A DNA stretch of 64,000 nucleotides from contig CP017245.1 of NCBI GenBank assembly GCA_001765415.1, forward strand, positions 1 to 64,000. Direction: 5' to 3'. A model generated the notes under the pieces. The model did not search any database, was not told where the DNA came from, and saw only the letters and a program-made list of their open reading frames with translations. This stretch comes from Candidatus Melainabacteria bacterium MEL.A1 (lineage in GTDB: Bacteria > Cyanobacteriota > Vampirovibrionia > Gastranaerophilales > Gastranaerophilaceae). Position numbers and translations under genes: made by a program. Positions within the stretch are counted from its first letter, which is position 1. Every line of letters starts with the position of its first letter. Positions 51,666 to 59,697 of the stretch are shown here, one piece after another.

Positions 51666-52895
51666 ATGGAAAATTTATTTGACGAAAAATCAAATACAAT
51701 TGAAAATGTTGTTATGGCTCGAAAAAGTGTTATAGCATTAGTTGATTGCGATTCGTTTTTTGTTTCTTGTGAACAGTCTGTAAATTCAGAACTCAAAGGT
51801 AGACCTGTTTGCGTTATGTCAGGGCGTGGACAATGTGTGATTTCTCGTTCAAAAGAAGCTAAAAAGCTTGGAATTCGTATGGGAATGCCTTATTTTCAAA
51901 TTGAAGGACAGATGAAAAAAGCTACATATATTAATGCTAATCATGAATTGTATTCTAAGATTTCGGAAAAAGTAATGACAATATTGAAAAATTTTAGTCC
52001 GAAAGTCGAGGTTTATTCAATAGATGAAGCTTTTGTTGATTTAACGGGTTTAGAAAGGCTTTATAAGAAAAATTATCTTGAAATCGCTCAAATGATAAGA
52101 GAAGAAGTGTTAAAACATACTGATATACCTGTTTCTATAGGTGTAAGTTCATCAAAATCATTGGCAAAACTTGCTTCTGATAAAGCAAAAACGATGGGAG
52201 AAGGTGTGTTTTTAATAGGGGCAAGAAAAATTGTTCCACTTCTTCAAAATACAAGTATTGATGAAATATGGGGAATTGGGAAAAATTTGTCGATTTTACT
52301 TAGGAAAAATGGTATATTGACAGCTTATGAACTTGTTTGCCAAGATGATTTATGGTTGAATAAACAAATTGGTATTCGTGGCTTAGAGATGAAACATGAA
52401 TTGTTGGGTGAAATGGTTTCTCCTGTTTCTAATGAAGTAAAATTGCCAAAATCTATTCAAAAAACCAGTGCATTAGCAAAATTTTCTTCCGATAAAAATT
52501 ATCTAAAAAATTCTCTTAATTATCATATCCATAGAGCTTGCGTCAAACTAAGAGGAATTAACGCCAAATGCAAAGGTGTTAGTATATTTTTAAGAACCAA
52601 AGATTTTAGAGTTTTCTGCGAAAAAAAAGTTTTAAATGTTGCAACAGATTTTGAGTTGGAAATTTCTGATATTGTTTTTACTTTGTTGGATAAATTATAT
52701 AATCCTAATATTCTTTATCGCAGCACAGGAGTAATTTTAGATACTTTTACGATGAATGATGAAGCGCAAATGTCTTTGTTTGCTGATGAAAAAGTTGATG
52801 AAAAAAAAGAAAAATTGTCAAAGTGTTTTGATAAATTAGAGGCTCGTTTTGGAAAAGATATAATTCAAACTGGTTTTGTTAAAAAAGATGTATGA
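51666..52895 (+). CDS. Y-family DNA polymerase (DinB/UmuC type)
   Basis: A 409-residue translesion polymerase. LVDCDSFFVSCEQ (first metal Asp), YSIDEAFVDLTG (catalytic Asp-Glu), SIGVSSSKSLAKLASDKAK, the HhH region (IWGIGKNLS), and a little-finger domain are visible. A C-terminal AQMSLF is a good beta-clamp binding motif. ATG 51666 lacks a ribosome site and overlaps closely with the rqcH stop; ATG 51714, at MARKSVIALVDCD, is an alternative. Presumably SOS-type but no LexA box is seen. Confidence 0.9.
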   Translation: MENLFDEKSNTIENVVMARKSVIALVDCDSFFVSCEQSVNSELKGRPVCVMSGRGQCVISRSKEAKKLGIRMGMPYFQIEGQMKKATYINANHELYSKISEKVMTILKNFSPKVEVYSIDEAFVDLTGLERLYKKNYLEIAQMIREEVLKHTDIPVSIGVSSSKSLAKLASDKAKTMGEGVFLIGARKIVPLLQNTSIDEIWGIGKNLSILLRKNGILTAYELVCQDDLWLNKQIGIRGLEMKHELLGEMVSPVSNEVKLPKSIQKTSALAKFSSDKNYLKNSLNYHIHRACVKLRGINAKCKGVSIFLRTKDFRVFCEKKVLNVATDFELEISDIVFTLLDKLYNPNILYRSTGVILDTFTMNDEAQMSLFADEKVDEKKEKLSKCFDKLEARFGKDIIQTGFVKKDV

Positions 52896-52932
52896 AAAAT
52901 GCCTCTTTCAATAATGAAAGAAGCATTTTTTT
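52896..52932. terminator. bidirectional terminator
   Basis: AAAAATGCCTCTTTC, loop AATAAT, GAAAGAAGCATTTTTTT between the convergent polymerase and SLH genes. Confidence 0.88.
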
Positions 52933-52951
52933 TACTGTTTAAAATTTCGGT

Positions 52952-54097
52952 TTATTCAAAAATCCAACCGTTTGTCAAATCAACTTTTACCGGTTTTAAT
53001 AACTTGATGTAAACTGTACCTTCCGGTTCAACATTTAGTTTTTCGCCTTTAAGAGTTGCTCTTACAAATTTCATAAACCAGTTTCTGTGTTTAGTGATTT
53101 CTCCAACACCATTGAAAGAAACAGTTTGATCGTTGTTTGTTGTTAATAGTGAGTTGTCTAATACTAGAACACCGTTTCTTACAAACCATTTACCTTTTCT
53201 AACATCTAAAAGTTGTCCTTTTAGGGTTGATCCTTTGTAGACTAAGATATATTTATCTTTTGTAATATAGTTTTCAGGTGCAGATGCTGAGTATATTTCG
53301 CCAGCATCAGAAGTTTGAGAACTGATGTATTTTGTCAATTTTACAGGAACGATTGAACCTGCAGGAATTGTTCCAACACTACCTTGAACAGTTGCATTTT
53401 CTACAACAAAACCTTCGCCGGTTTTCTTTCTCATTGCTTCCGCAAGTTTAGCATTTGGGTTAAGTTTGGCTTGTTCCATCATTTCATATAAAATTGCAGC
53501 AACTTCTGCTCGTGTTGCAGGACGATTTGCTTCAATTTTGACCTTGTTTTCTGAAGGAATTGTTACAAGCATGTTCAAGATTTCTGCTTTCCCAGCCGGA
53601 ATAATAAACCATTCAGGAACTTCGTTTGTATCAGCGAATTTTTTAGACAAAACTTCTTTTGCTTTAACTTCACTAATTTGTTCTGTAGTCAATGCGTTAA
53701 CTGCAACAGAAATTGATTCAGCACGAGTTACTGTATCATCCGGTCTGAAAGGTTGACCTTCGGGTGGACAAGAAATTAAATCAAAATATAAAGCTTTTTG
53801 AATTGAATCGTAAGCCCAAAAAGTTGGATCAATATCTGTAAATTTTACAGGTTGAGCAACTGTTGTGTGTTCTTGTCCTAAAGCTTTGATAGCCATAGAT
53901 GCAAATTCAGCACGGCTAACGTTGTCGTCGGGCTTGAATGTGCCATCCGGATAACCGACAATTACTCCTTTTTCTGTCAAAATTTCAATCTGTTTTGCCG
54001 CCCAATGATCAGGTGCAACATCCGGATAAGCAAGAGCCGGAGCTACCATAAATAGAGCAACAAGAGCAGATAACATAATTTTTAATAGATTTTTCAT
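52952..54097 (-). CDS. SLH-domain exported protein
   Basis: A 381-residue exported protein. The signal peptide is MKNLLKIMLSALVALFMVAPALA (1-23). SLH motifs follow: DVAPDHWAAKQIEILTEKGV with PDGTFKPDDNVSRAEFA (about 26-75), a second (about 88-130) and a third with TRAEVAAIL (about 195-210). The C-terminal part (about 235-381) is a beta-rich domain with SIVPVKLTKYISSQ. SLH domains anchor to cell-wall polymers or, in Cyanobacteria, to the outer-membrane/peptidoglycan link. Probably an envelope tether. Confidence 0.88.
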   Translation of the reverse strand: MKNLLKIMLSALVALFMVAPALAYPDVAPDHWAAKQIEILTEKGVIVGYPDGTFKPDDNVSRAEFASMAIKALGQEHTTVAQPVKFTDIDPTFWAYDSIQKALYFDLISCPPEGQPFRPDDTVTRAESISVAVNALTTEQISEVKAKEVLSKKFADTNEVPEWFIIPAGKAEILNMLVTIPSENKVKIEANRPATRAEVAAILYEMMEQAKLNPNAKLAEAMRKKTGEGFVVENATVQGSVGTIPAGSIVPVKLTKYISSQTSDAGEIYSASAPENYITKDKYILVYKGSTLKGQLLDVRKGKWFVRNGVLVLDNSLLTTNNDQTVSFNGVGEITKHRNWFMKFVRATLKGEKLNVEPEGTVYIKLLKPVKVDLTNGWIFE

Positions 54098-54250
54098 ATT
54101 AACCTCTCCTATAATAACTAATCCACCAACATGCTACACGTAAAAAATATTATCGGCAACAATACATAAAGATATGTTAATTAATAGCAAAAATTTTTAT
54201 CTTTTGGGTTTAAGTTATATAATAAGTGTGAACAAAAGGATGTGTATATT

Positions 54251-54997
54251 ATGAGAATACCCCACGTAAACAAATACACAATTGCTAAAGCTACGGTTTT
54301 AACAAAAAATACAGGTAAGAACATTTTAAGACATGTTGAAAATTGTGCATTGGCACATGATGTGAATGCTGATAAAGTTATGTCTACGATAATGTTGGCA
54401 ACCACTTTTACACCTCGTTTTGATGCGAAAGTTGCAAAATATGTAAAAGCTCCGGAAGCTATTAATGTTGTTAGCCATATGCCAAAGAAAGCTCAAATAA
54501 CCAAAAGCTCAAAAAATGCAAAAATAAAAATAATTAGCACTTCTAAAACTGCGGATAACGTTCGCTTGATGGCAAAGGGAGAAAAAATAAATGCTCCTAA
54601 ATTAAACAGAAATTTCAACGACTTATTATTGGATAATGAAAATAAAAAAAATCCATTAAATAATAAAGGGCTTGTTTTTCTTAGAGAGGCAAGAAAACAT
54701 GGCGTTAATCCGACACTTTTGATGGCTATTGCTATGCACGAATCTGCAAGGGGAACTTCAAAAGCAACAAAAATTCAACGAAATATTGGTGGAATAATGT
54801 CGTCAAAGGGAAATTTGAAACATTATTCAACTGTAGATTTATGTATTGATCAGATGGCTGAAACTTTGGCTATTCACCATAGAGAGAGCAAAATTAATAC
54901 TGTAAAAGAATTAGCAACTGCCGGAAAGTACTGCTCTAAAGAAGAAGCAAAAGAATGGATTAAAGGTGTAATGTATTACATAAACGAATTACAATAA
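54251..54997 (+). CDS. lysozyme-like (glucosaminidase-type) protein without Sec signal
   Basis: A 248-residue protein. The C-terminal half (about 130-248) has GLVFLREARKHGVNPTLLMAIAMHES with a candidate catalytic Glu, then GTSKATKIQRNIGGIMSS, the pattern of LytG/AcmA-like peptidoglycan glycosidases. The N-terminal 125 residues are basic, low in hydrophobic stretches, and include PRFDAK at about 57-62. No Sec signal is seen at ATG 54251, so export would need another route. Possible alternatives are an internal or phage-type hydrolase. Moderate certainty on the catalytic domain only. Confidence 0.65.
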   Translation: MRIPHVNKYTIAKATVLTKNTGKNILRHVENCALAHDVNADKVMSTIMLATTFTPRFDAKVAKYVKAPEAINVVSHMPKKAQITKSSKNAKIKIISTSKTADNVRLMAKGEKINAPKLNRNFNDLLLDNENKKNPLNNKGLVFLREARKHGVNPTLLMAIAMHESARGTSKATKIQRNIGGIMSSKGNLKHYSTVDLCIDQMAETLAIHHRESKINTVKELATAGKYCSKEEAKEWIKGVMYYINELQ

Positions 54998-55025
54998 TGC
55001 GTTTTAGATAATTAATTGTGCATAC

Positions 55026-55054
55026 TTGACAACATGAAAAAAATATGATATGTT
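55026..55054 (+). promoter_or_regulatory. promoter of the 55.1 kb pseudopilin operon
   Basis: TTGACA (55026-55031) and TATGTT (55049-55054), spacer exactly 17 nt, the best sigma-70-like match seen ahead of the family. Confidence 0.6.
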
Positions 55055-55086
55055 ATCTATATCGTTACATTTATGGAGGGGAACAG

Positions 55087-55782
55087 GTGAAAAAAGAATT
55101 GGAGCGTCTAGCCGAAGGTTGGGCTATTAGCAAACAATGTTTTGGTACTAAATCAGGTGCGCGCAAGGGTGCGTTTACTTTGGCAGAGGTTTTGATTACT
55201 TTAGGTATAATCGGAGTTGTTGTCGCACTAACATTGCCGTCTCTTATTCAAAAATACCAAGAACAAGTGTTGGAAAATCAGTTAAAGAAGATGTACTCAA
55301 CAATATCTCAGGGTATTCAAAAGGCAATGGCGGACGATGGCGTTTATAGATTCAGTGATACAGAATTTTTTCAGTCTTGTATATATCCTGAACAAAAATC
55401 TGGTGCCTGCGCTCAAATGGTAAAAAAGTATTTTAATGTTGTCGCTGTAAAATCAGACAGAAGAGAATACTATGATAATGTAATACAAGTAGAGTACATG
55501 GATGGTAGAGAAGTCTTTTCTAGAGATAAATCCAAACGCAAGTTTCGTAGATATCTTGGCGGTGCAGAGTATTCCGACAGATTTATGTTGAGTGATGGTT
55601 CGGAGTTTTCTCTTATGACATCTAGTAGTGGTTACTTCTATATAAATGTAGATACTAATGGCGAAAAGGGACCAAATACTGATGGTCTTGATATATTTGG
55701 ACTGTGCTCAAATGACGATAGAAGCCTTTCGGGAGAGTATATTAACAAAATTCAAAAAAACAGTTGGAAGTTTCCGTGGTAG
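55087..55782 (+). CDS. pseudopilin-like protein, first gene of an MFS/GT8 operon
   Basis: A 231-residue pseudopilin. GTG 55087 is chosen because GGAGGGGA lies 5-10 nt upstream; ORF context from 55045 has no ribosome site. The leader is 27 residues with GA|FTLAEVLITLG, a hydrophobic helix and a mature domain with a VDTNGEKGPNTDGLD motif. The C-terminus is SWKFPW rather than DNWQMNY. More distant from the 287/37565/44168 group. It heads an apparent operon with a small membrane protein, MFS transporter and exported GT8. Confidence 0.85.
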   Translation: MKKELERLAEGWAISKQCFGTKSGARKGAFTLAEVLITLGIIGVVVALTLPSLIQKYQEQVLENQLKKMYSTISQGIQKAMADDGVYRFSDTEFFQSCIYPEQKSGACAQMVKKYFNVVAVKSDRREYYDNVIQVEYMDGREVFSRDKSKRKFRRYLGGAEYSDRFMLSDGSEFSLMTSSSGYFYINVDTNGEKGPNTDGLDIFGLCSNDDRSLSGEYINKIQKNSWKFPW

Positions 55783-55788
55783 GCAAAT

Positions 55789-56172
55789 ATGAATAGTTTG
55801 TTGTCGTTAGTGTTAATATTTCTGTTTGATTTGCCGGTCATATTGATACCTTTTGCAATAATCGGATTGATAATAATGTTTGTTGTTTCTTTGGTGAAGA
55901 AGAATTTTGAAAAATTCTTCTTCATTTATTCAATATTATTTCTACTATTGGTTTTTGGAATTACTTTCGGTGTGATTAGTAATCTTGTTGAGAGTACCGA
56001 TTATTTTAAGGGACCTGAGTATAGTATCCTTTTCTCAAATCTTTTTGGAATATTAGGAGCATTCGCTGTTGTCGCAATTTGTTATTACAAAAAAGATAAC
56101 AGGTTGTTTATAATAGTTCCGGCTATTTGTATTGTCTTATATATTTGTAAATTGTACTTTTATGCAGGGTAA
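55789..56172 (+). CDS. small membrane protein (127 aa)
   Basis: A 127-residue hydrophobic protein with about four membrane spans (5-40, 47-66, 80-100, 108-125) and few charged loops. No family recognised. It begins 7 nt after the pseudopilin stop and ends 2 nt before the MFS gene, so it is in the same operon. It might act with either neighbour. Confidence 0.65.
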   Translation: MNSLLSLVLIFLFDLPVILIPFAIIGLIIMFVVSLVKKNFEKFFFIYSILFLLLVFGITFGVISNLVESTDYFKGPEYSILFSNLFGILGAFAVVAICYYKKDNRLFIIVPAICIVLYICKLYFYAG

Positions 56173-56174
56173 AA

Positions 56175-57374
56175 ATGAGACAAAACATAGATACAAATAT
56201 TTGGAAATTTAATTTAGCGTTATTTTTAAGAGCAATTATTTTGTTATCTCCGGTTTTATTGCTCTTTTATCAGGAAAACGGTTTAACCGTTAAAGATTTA
56301 TTCTTTTTTCAAGGTATTTTTTATTTAACGTCAATATTATCAGAATTGCCTGTCGGGTATATTTCGGACGCAATTCCGAGAAAATTTATGTTACTAATAT
56401 CTTTCGTAATATATTTCGGAATTAACTTTATGTGGCTGAATTGGCATGGCTTTGGCGTTATTTTGCTTGGTGAAATATTGTTCGCAGTCTCAAAAGTGAT
56501 GATGGATAATGCCATGTCAGGGTATGTCTATGATTATTTAGATACAAAAAACAAAATAAATAAAATGACAAACTATTATGGCTATTTAAATTGCTTTTTA
56601 AGCTTGGGAACGGCTGTTGCTGCATTGGTCGGAGCATTTTTGTATTCGAAATTTGGAAGTAGTACTCTTTTGAAATCTGAAATGATTATTATATCTGTGA
56701 GTATTGTTTTAATAAGTTTGGTTCCGACAATTCGACTACAAAAAACTTGTTTCAGTTCTATCAAAGACAGAATTTTTTATTTTGGAAAAATGTTAATTAC
56801 TATATGCAGAAAAAAACAAATAAAATATTATATACTGTATTCCGGAATATTAACGTCTGTTTCTATACTGTTCGCTCTTAGTTTTCAACCTCTTATGCAA
56901 AAATCAATGGTTCCGGTATTTATGTTCGGTGTTGTCGCTTTTCTTAATCATGGAACAAGAGCTTTGTCAGGTATAATTGCCGGAAAATATTGTAAAAATT
57001 TTAATATAAAGAAAATGGCAAAATTATTACTATTTATATTTATTATTGGCTTTGGATTAATATTTTGGACTTTTTATTCAAAAAATTCTTTTATTACGGT
57101 TTTGTTGTTGTTTATAATTTGTTTGATTATTTGCATGCAGTTGATTTTTACAATAATGCATGTAAGCAGGTTATATAAATTTGTAAATTCGAATGAAAGA
57201 GGTAGTTTGATAGCTGTAAATAATTTTGTTTCCAGAAGTATAACAGCAATGGTTTTGATATCTTCAAAATTCTTTTTGAATGATATTCGTTATTGGATAA
57301 TAATATTGACGTTTTTTATTGTCGTGGGAACTTTTGCTGTTTGTAAAATTGATAAAACAGGAGAAAAAGTATGA
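56175..57374 (+). CDS. MFS transporter
   Basis: A 399-residue major facilitator with about 12 spans. The loop-2 region has PVGYISDAIPRKFML (a GxxxDxxxRR variant) and the second half repeats the pattern more weakly. The substrate is not readable. It is fourth-generation similar to small-molecule or multidrug efflux types. The GT8 gene starts 4 nt before its stop. Confidence 0.8.
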   Translation: MRQNIDTNIWKFNLALFLRAIILLSPVLLLFYQENGLTVKDLFFFQGIFYLTSILSELPVGYISDAIPRKFMLLISFVIYFGINFMWLNWHGFGVILLGEILFAVSKVMMDNAMSGYVYDYLDTKNKINKMTNYYGYLNCFLSLGTAVAALVGAFLYSKFGSSTLLKSEMIIISVSIVLISLVPTIRLQKTCFSSIKDRIFYFGKMLITICRKKQIKYYILYSGILTSVSILFALSFQPLMQKSMVPVFMFGVVAFLNHGTRALSGIIAGKYCKNFNIKKMAKLLLFIFIIGFGLIFWTFYSKNSFITVLLLFIICLIICMQLIFTIMHVSRLYKFVNSNERGSLIAVNNFVSRSITAMVLISSKFFLNDIRYWIIILTFFIVVGTFAVCKIDKTGEKV

Positions 57375-58345
57375 AAAAAATAATCGCTATAATAGTATTT
57401 ATGTTTTTATTTGTTTTGCCGGTTAGAGCTGAAAATATAAATGTTGCTTTTACTATTGATAATAATTATCCGATTTTTACAATGCTTGTAATCAATTCTA
57501 TTTTAAGGAACAATACGTCAAATTCTGATTATACCTTTTATGTTATTGAAAATAATTTGACTGCTAAAAATAAATTTAAAATGCAAAAGTATGTGAACAA
57601 AAGAAAGCAAACTGTTGAATTTATAAATGTAGACACTTCTATTATTGATGAGGGAAATTGGTTCTTTTGGTTCTCAAATAGGATAACTTCTATCGCAATG
57701 GCAAGAATTCTTATTCCAGATATTTTACCTAAGCAGGTTCAAAAAGTTATTTACATGGATGCTGATACGTTGGTATTAAGTGATTTGAAAAATTTATACG
57801 ATATTGATTTGGATGGAAAAGCCTTTGGGATGATTGAAAATATTACACAATCTGATAGAAATATTGCGAAATATTATAATTCAGGCGTGATTTTGATGGA
57901 TTTGAATAAATGTAGGGCAGAAAATTCAACGTTAAAAATGCTAAATTTTGTAAAAAAACACATAAAAGAGTTTACGCATGAAGAAGGTGGAAACTCCGGA
58001 TTTTTCTATCCTGATCAGGATTTGATAAATATAGTTATGGAAGATGAGATAAAAGAACTTCCTTTAAAATGGAATAATCAATATATTAAAAACTTTAGTG
58101 TGGAAGAAACTTATGATCAAGGAATTGTTCATTATATAGGAGAAGAAAAACCTTGGACTTTCTCTGGTAGAAAGAATGATTTTATAAAAATCTATTTTGA
58201 CTATTGGAATAAATCAGGACTAAGAAGGTATAAAGTCTATTATGGGTTGATTGCACTGTACTCCGATTATAAAGACATTTTTCAAAGCAAAATCGCAAAA
58301 ATTAAAAGATTAATTAATCATAATGAAAATGTGAATATATTTTAG
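57371..58345 (+). CDS. GT8-family glycosyltransferase with signal peptide
   Basis: A 324-residue GT8 (LgtC/glycogenin-type) enzyme with the DxD motif MDADTLVLSDL (about residues 125-135), INVAFTIDNNY at the start of the fold, YYNSGVILMDL, and YPDQDLIN. The N-terminus MKKIIAIIVFMFLFVLPVRA (1-20) is a clear Sec-type signal peptide or a single N-terminal anchor, which is unusual because GT8 enzymes need cytosolic nucleotide sugars. Either it is a membrane-anchored cytosol-facing enzyme or it works outside with some other donor. It overlaps the MFS gene by 4 nt. Confidence 0.82.
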   Translation: MKKIIAIIVFMFLFVLPVRAENINVAFTIDNNYPIFTMLVINSILRNNTSNSDYTFYVIENNLTAKNKFKMQKYVNKRKQTVEFINVDTSIIDEGNWFFWFSNRITSIAMARILIPDILPKQVQKVIYMDADTLVLSDLKNLYDIDLDGKAFGMIENITQSDRNIAKYYNSGVILMDLNKCRAENSTLKMLNFVKKHIKEFTHEEGGNSGFFYPDQDLINIVMEDEIKELPLKWNNQYIKNFSVEETYDQGIVHYIGEEKPWTFSGRKNDFIKIYFDYWNKSGLRRYKVYYGLIALYSDYKDIFQSKIAKIKRLINHNENVNIF

Positions 58346-58966
58346 CTATGCTTGTTTATCTAATTTGGTAGGTTGAACATCGGTTTTAGCTTGCGCTGTG
58401 GGATGCTTTTTGTTTTTGCAAAAAATCATGTCCATTACCGGATGTAAGATGATTTGGGATAAAATAGGTGCGCACAATGCTAAGATAAATACGGTAGATG
58501 CAATTGAACTAAATTCTTTTAATCCTTTTCCAAAATGATAATCAGGGTTTGTATGTAAAAGGTGATTTAGTTTTCTTCTCAAGGAATTTTCCTTAACTTT
58601 GTTTGGAGCATTATCAATTTGTGATTGAAAAGCATTGAACATATCTATTTTTCTTTTATTTTCGGGGTTTTTCTTTGCTTGCCAATTGCTTAATTTGCCA
58701 TAAACAAAGTTTTTAACTGGTTTTATAAAACCTAAGAATAAGCCCAAACAAAATGTTTGGTATAAAAGTTCTTTTGTTGCGGCATATTTTTTAGATTGTT
58801 CGTTTGCGTGTTTGTCGTAATAAATAAATGCCGGTCTGCCTGCTGCTTTTAAAGTTGTTTCAACTGCTATAGCGCAGACGGTATTTTGTGCAAATTCTGC
58901 AGCTTTTGGATTTGCAAGAACTTTTCTTATTTTTATCAAATTTTGTTGAACAGGAGTAACTTTCAT
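58346..58966 (-). CDS. unknown membrane protein, second gene of pair B
   Basis: A 206-residue protein. Hydrophobic stretches at about 22-40, 72-93 and 158-178 lie around KKYAATKELL and, at the end, PVMDMIFCKNKK. The KYAA motif and final P-x-M motif are shared with 58968, and the plan resembles 1371 and 2096. It is Lys-rich at the C-terminus. The upstream gene (58968) stops 1 nt before its ATG, so the two are an operon. Its stop abuts the end of the convergent GT8 gene. Function unknown. Confidence 0.65.
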   Translation of the reverse strand: MKVTPVQQNLIKIRKVLANPKAAEFAQNTVCAIAVETTLKAAGRPAFIYYDKHANEQSKKYAATKELLYQTFCLGLFLGFIKPVKNFVYGKLSNWQAKKNPENKRKIDMFNAFQSQIDNAPNKVKENSLRRKLNHLLHTNPDYHFGKGLKEFSSIASTVFILALCAPILSQIILHPVMDMIFCKNKKHPTAQAKTDVQPTKLDKQA

Positions 58967-58967
58967 A

Positions 58968-59588
58968 CTACACCTTCATTCCTGAACGAAAATATGCAGA
59001 TGATTGTGGGTACATATTTAGCGTTGTGATTGTATTTGTTTTACGAGTTGCCGGTTTAGCTATTTGTGTTTTGGTTGGACTTGAAATCGGTTTTTGAGAA
59101 GAATTGCCGTTTGGGTCGTAACTTGGCATTAATTTTTTCATAACCGGTGGCATAAAGATATTACAAAAGTGAGGGACTAAATAGCCTGCAGCTGCGCAAA
59201 TACCTAAAAGTGATAAAACAGCTTTTGTGTTTTTGTAAGATGTCGATCCCTTTTTGGCAAGTAATCCGGTCAAGCTTTCAGCAACTAATCCTGCACACAA
59301 AGTAGTCGGAACACCGATAAATTCTGTCATCAATTCTCTTAGAGCGGCATATTTTCTTGCATCCGGCTTTTCTTTTTTATCTGTAATACTAAGGATTGGG
59401 CGCACAGTACCTTTTCCGCAGGCAATAGCCATTACGGTAAAAATAGGCTTATTGTTTTCTCCCAATTTATTACAAATTTTGTGAAATAATGATTGTTTAC
59501 TAGCAGCTTCACTCACTGCTTTTGTTGTAGTCTGGGTAATTGTCATAATAAATACGCATTCTGTATTAATTGTATTTTTTACACTCAT
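58968..59588 (-). CDS. unknown membrane protein, first gene of pair B
   Basis: A 206-residue protein with hydrophobic stretches at about 48-60, 88-105 and 125-150 and the motifs ARKYAALRELM and PPVMKKLMP. The N-terminus is polar (MTITQTTTKAVSEAA from the second ATG at 59546, which may be the real start) and the last 50 residues are Pro/Ser/Thr-rich. It shares the three-block plan with 58346, 1371 and 2096. Paired and coupled with 58346. Unknown function. Confidence 0.65.
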   Translation of the reverse strand: MSVKNTINTECVFIMTITQTTTKAVSEAASKQSLFHKICNKLGENNKPIFTVMAIACGKGTVRPILSITDKKEKPDARKYAALRELMTEFIGVPTTLCAGLVAESLTGLLAKKGSTSYKNTKAVLSLLGICAAAGYLVPHFCNIFMPPVMKKLMPSYDPNGNSSQKPISSPTKTQIAKPATRKTNTITTLNMYPQSSAYFRSGMKV

Positions 59589-59697
59589 ACTTTAACGCAT
59601 TAACATTTTTTTTCAACCCCTTTGTTAAGAATTGTAAACGATATTTTTTCATAAATATATTTTTGAAATATTTTATCTATTTCAATCGCTACCTTCT

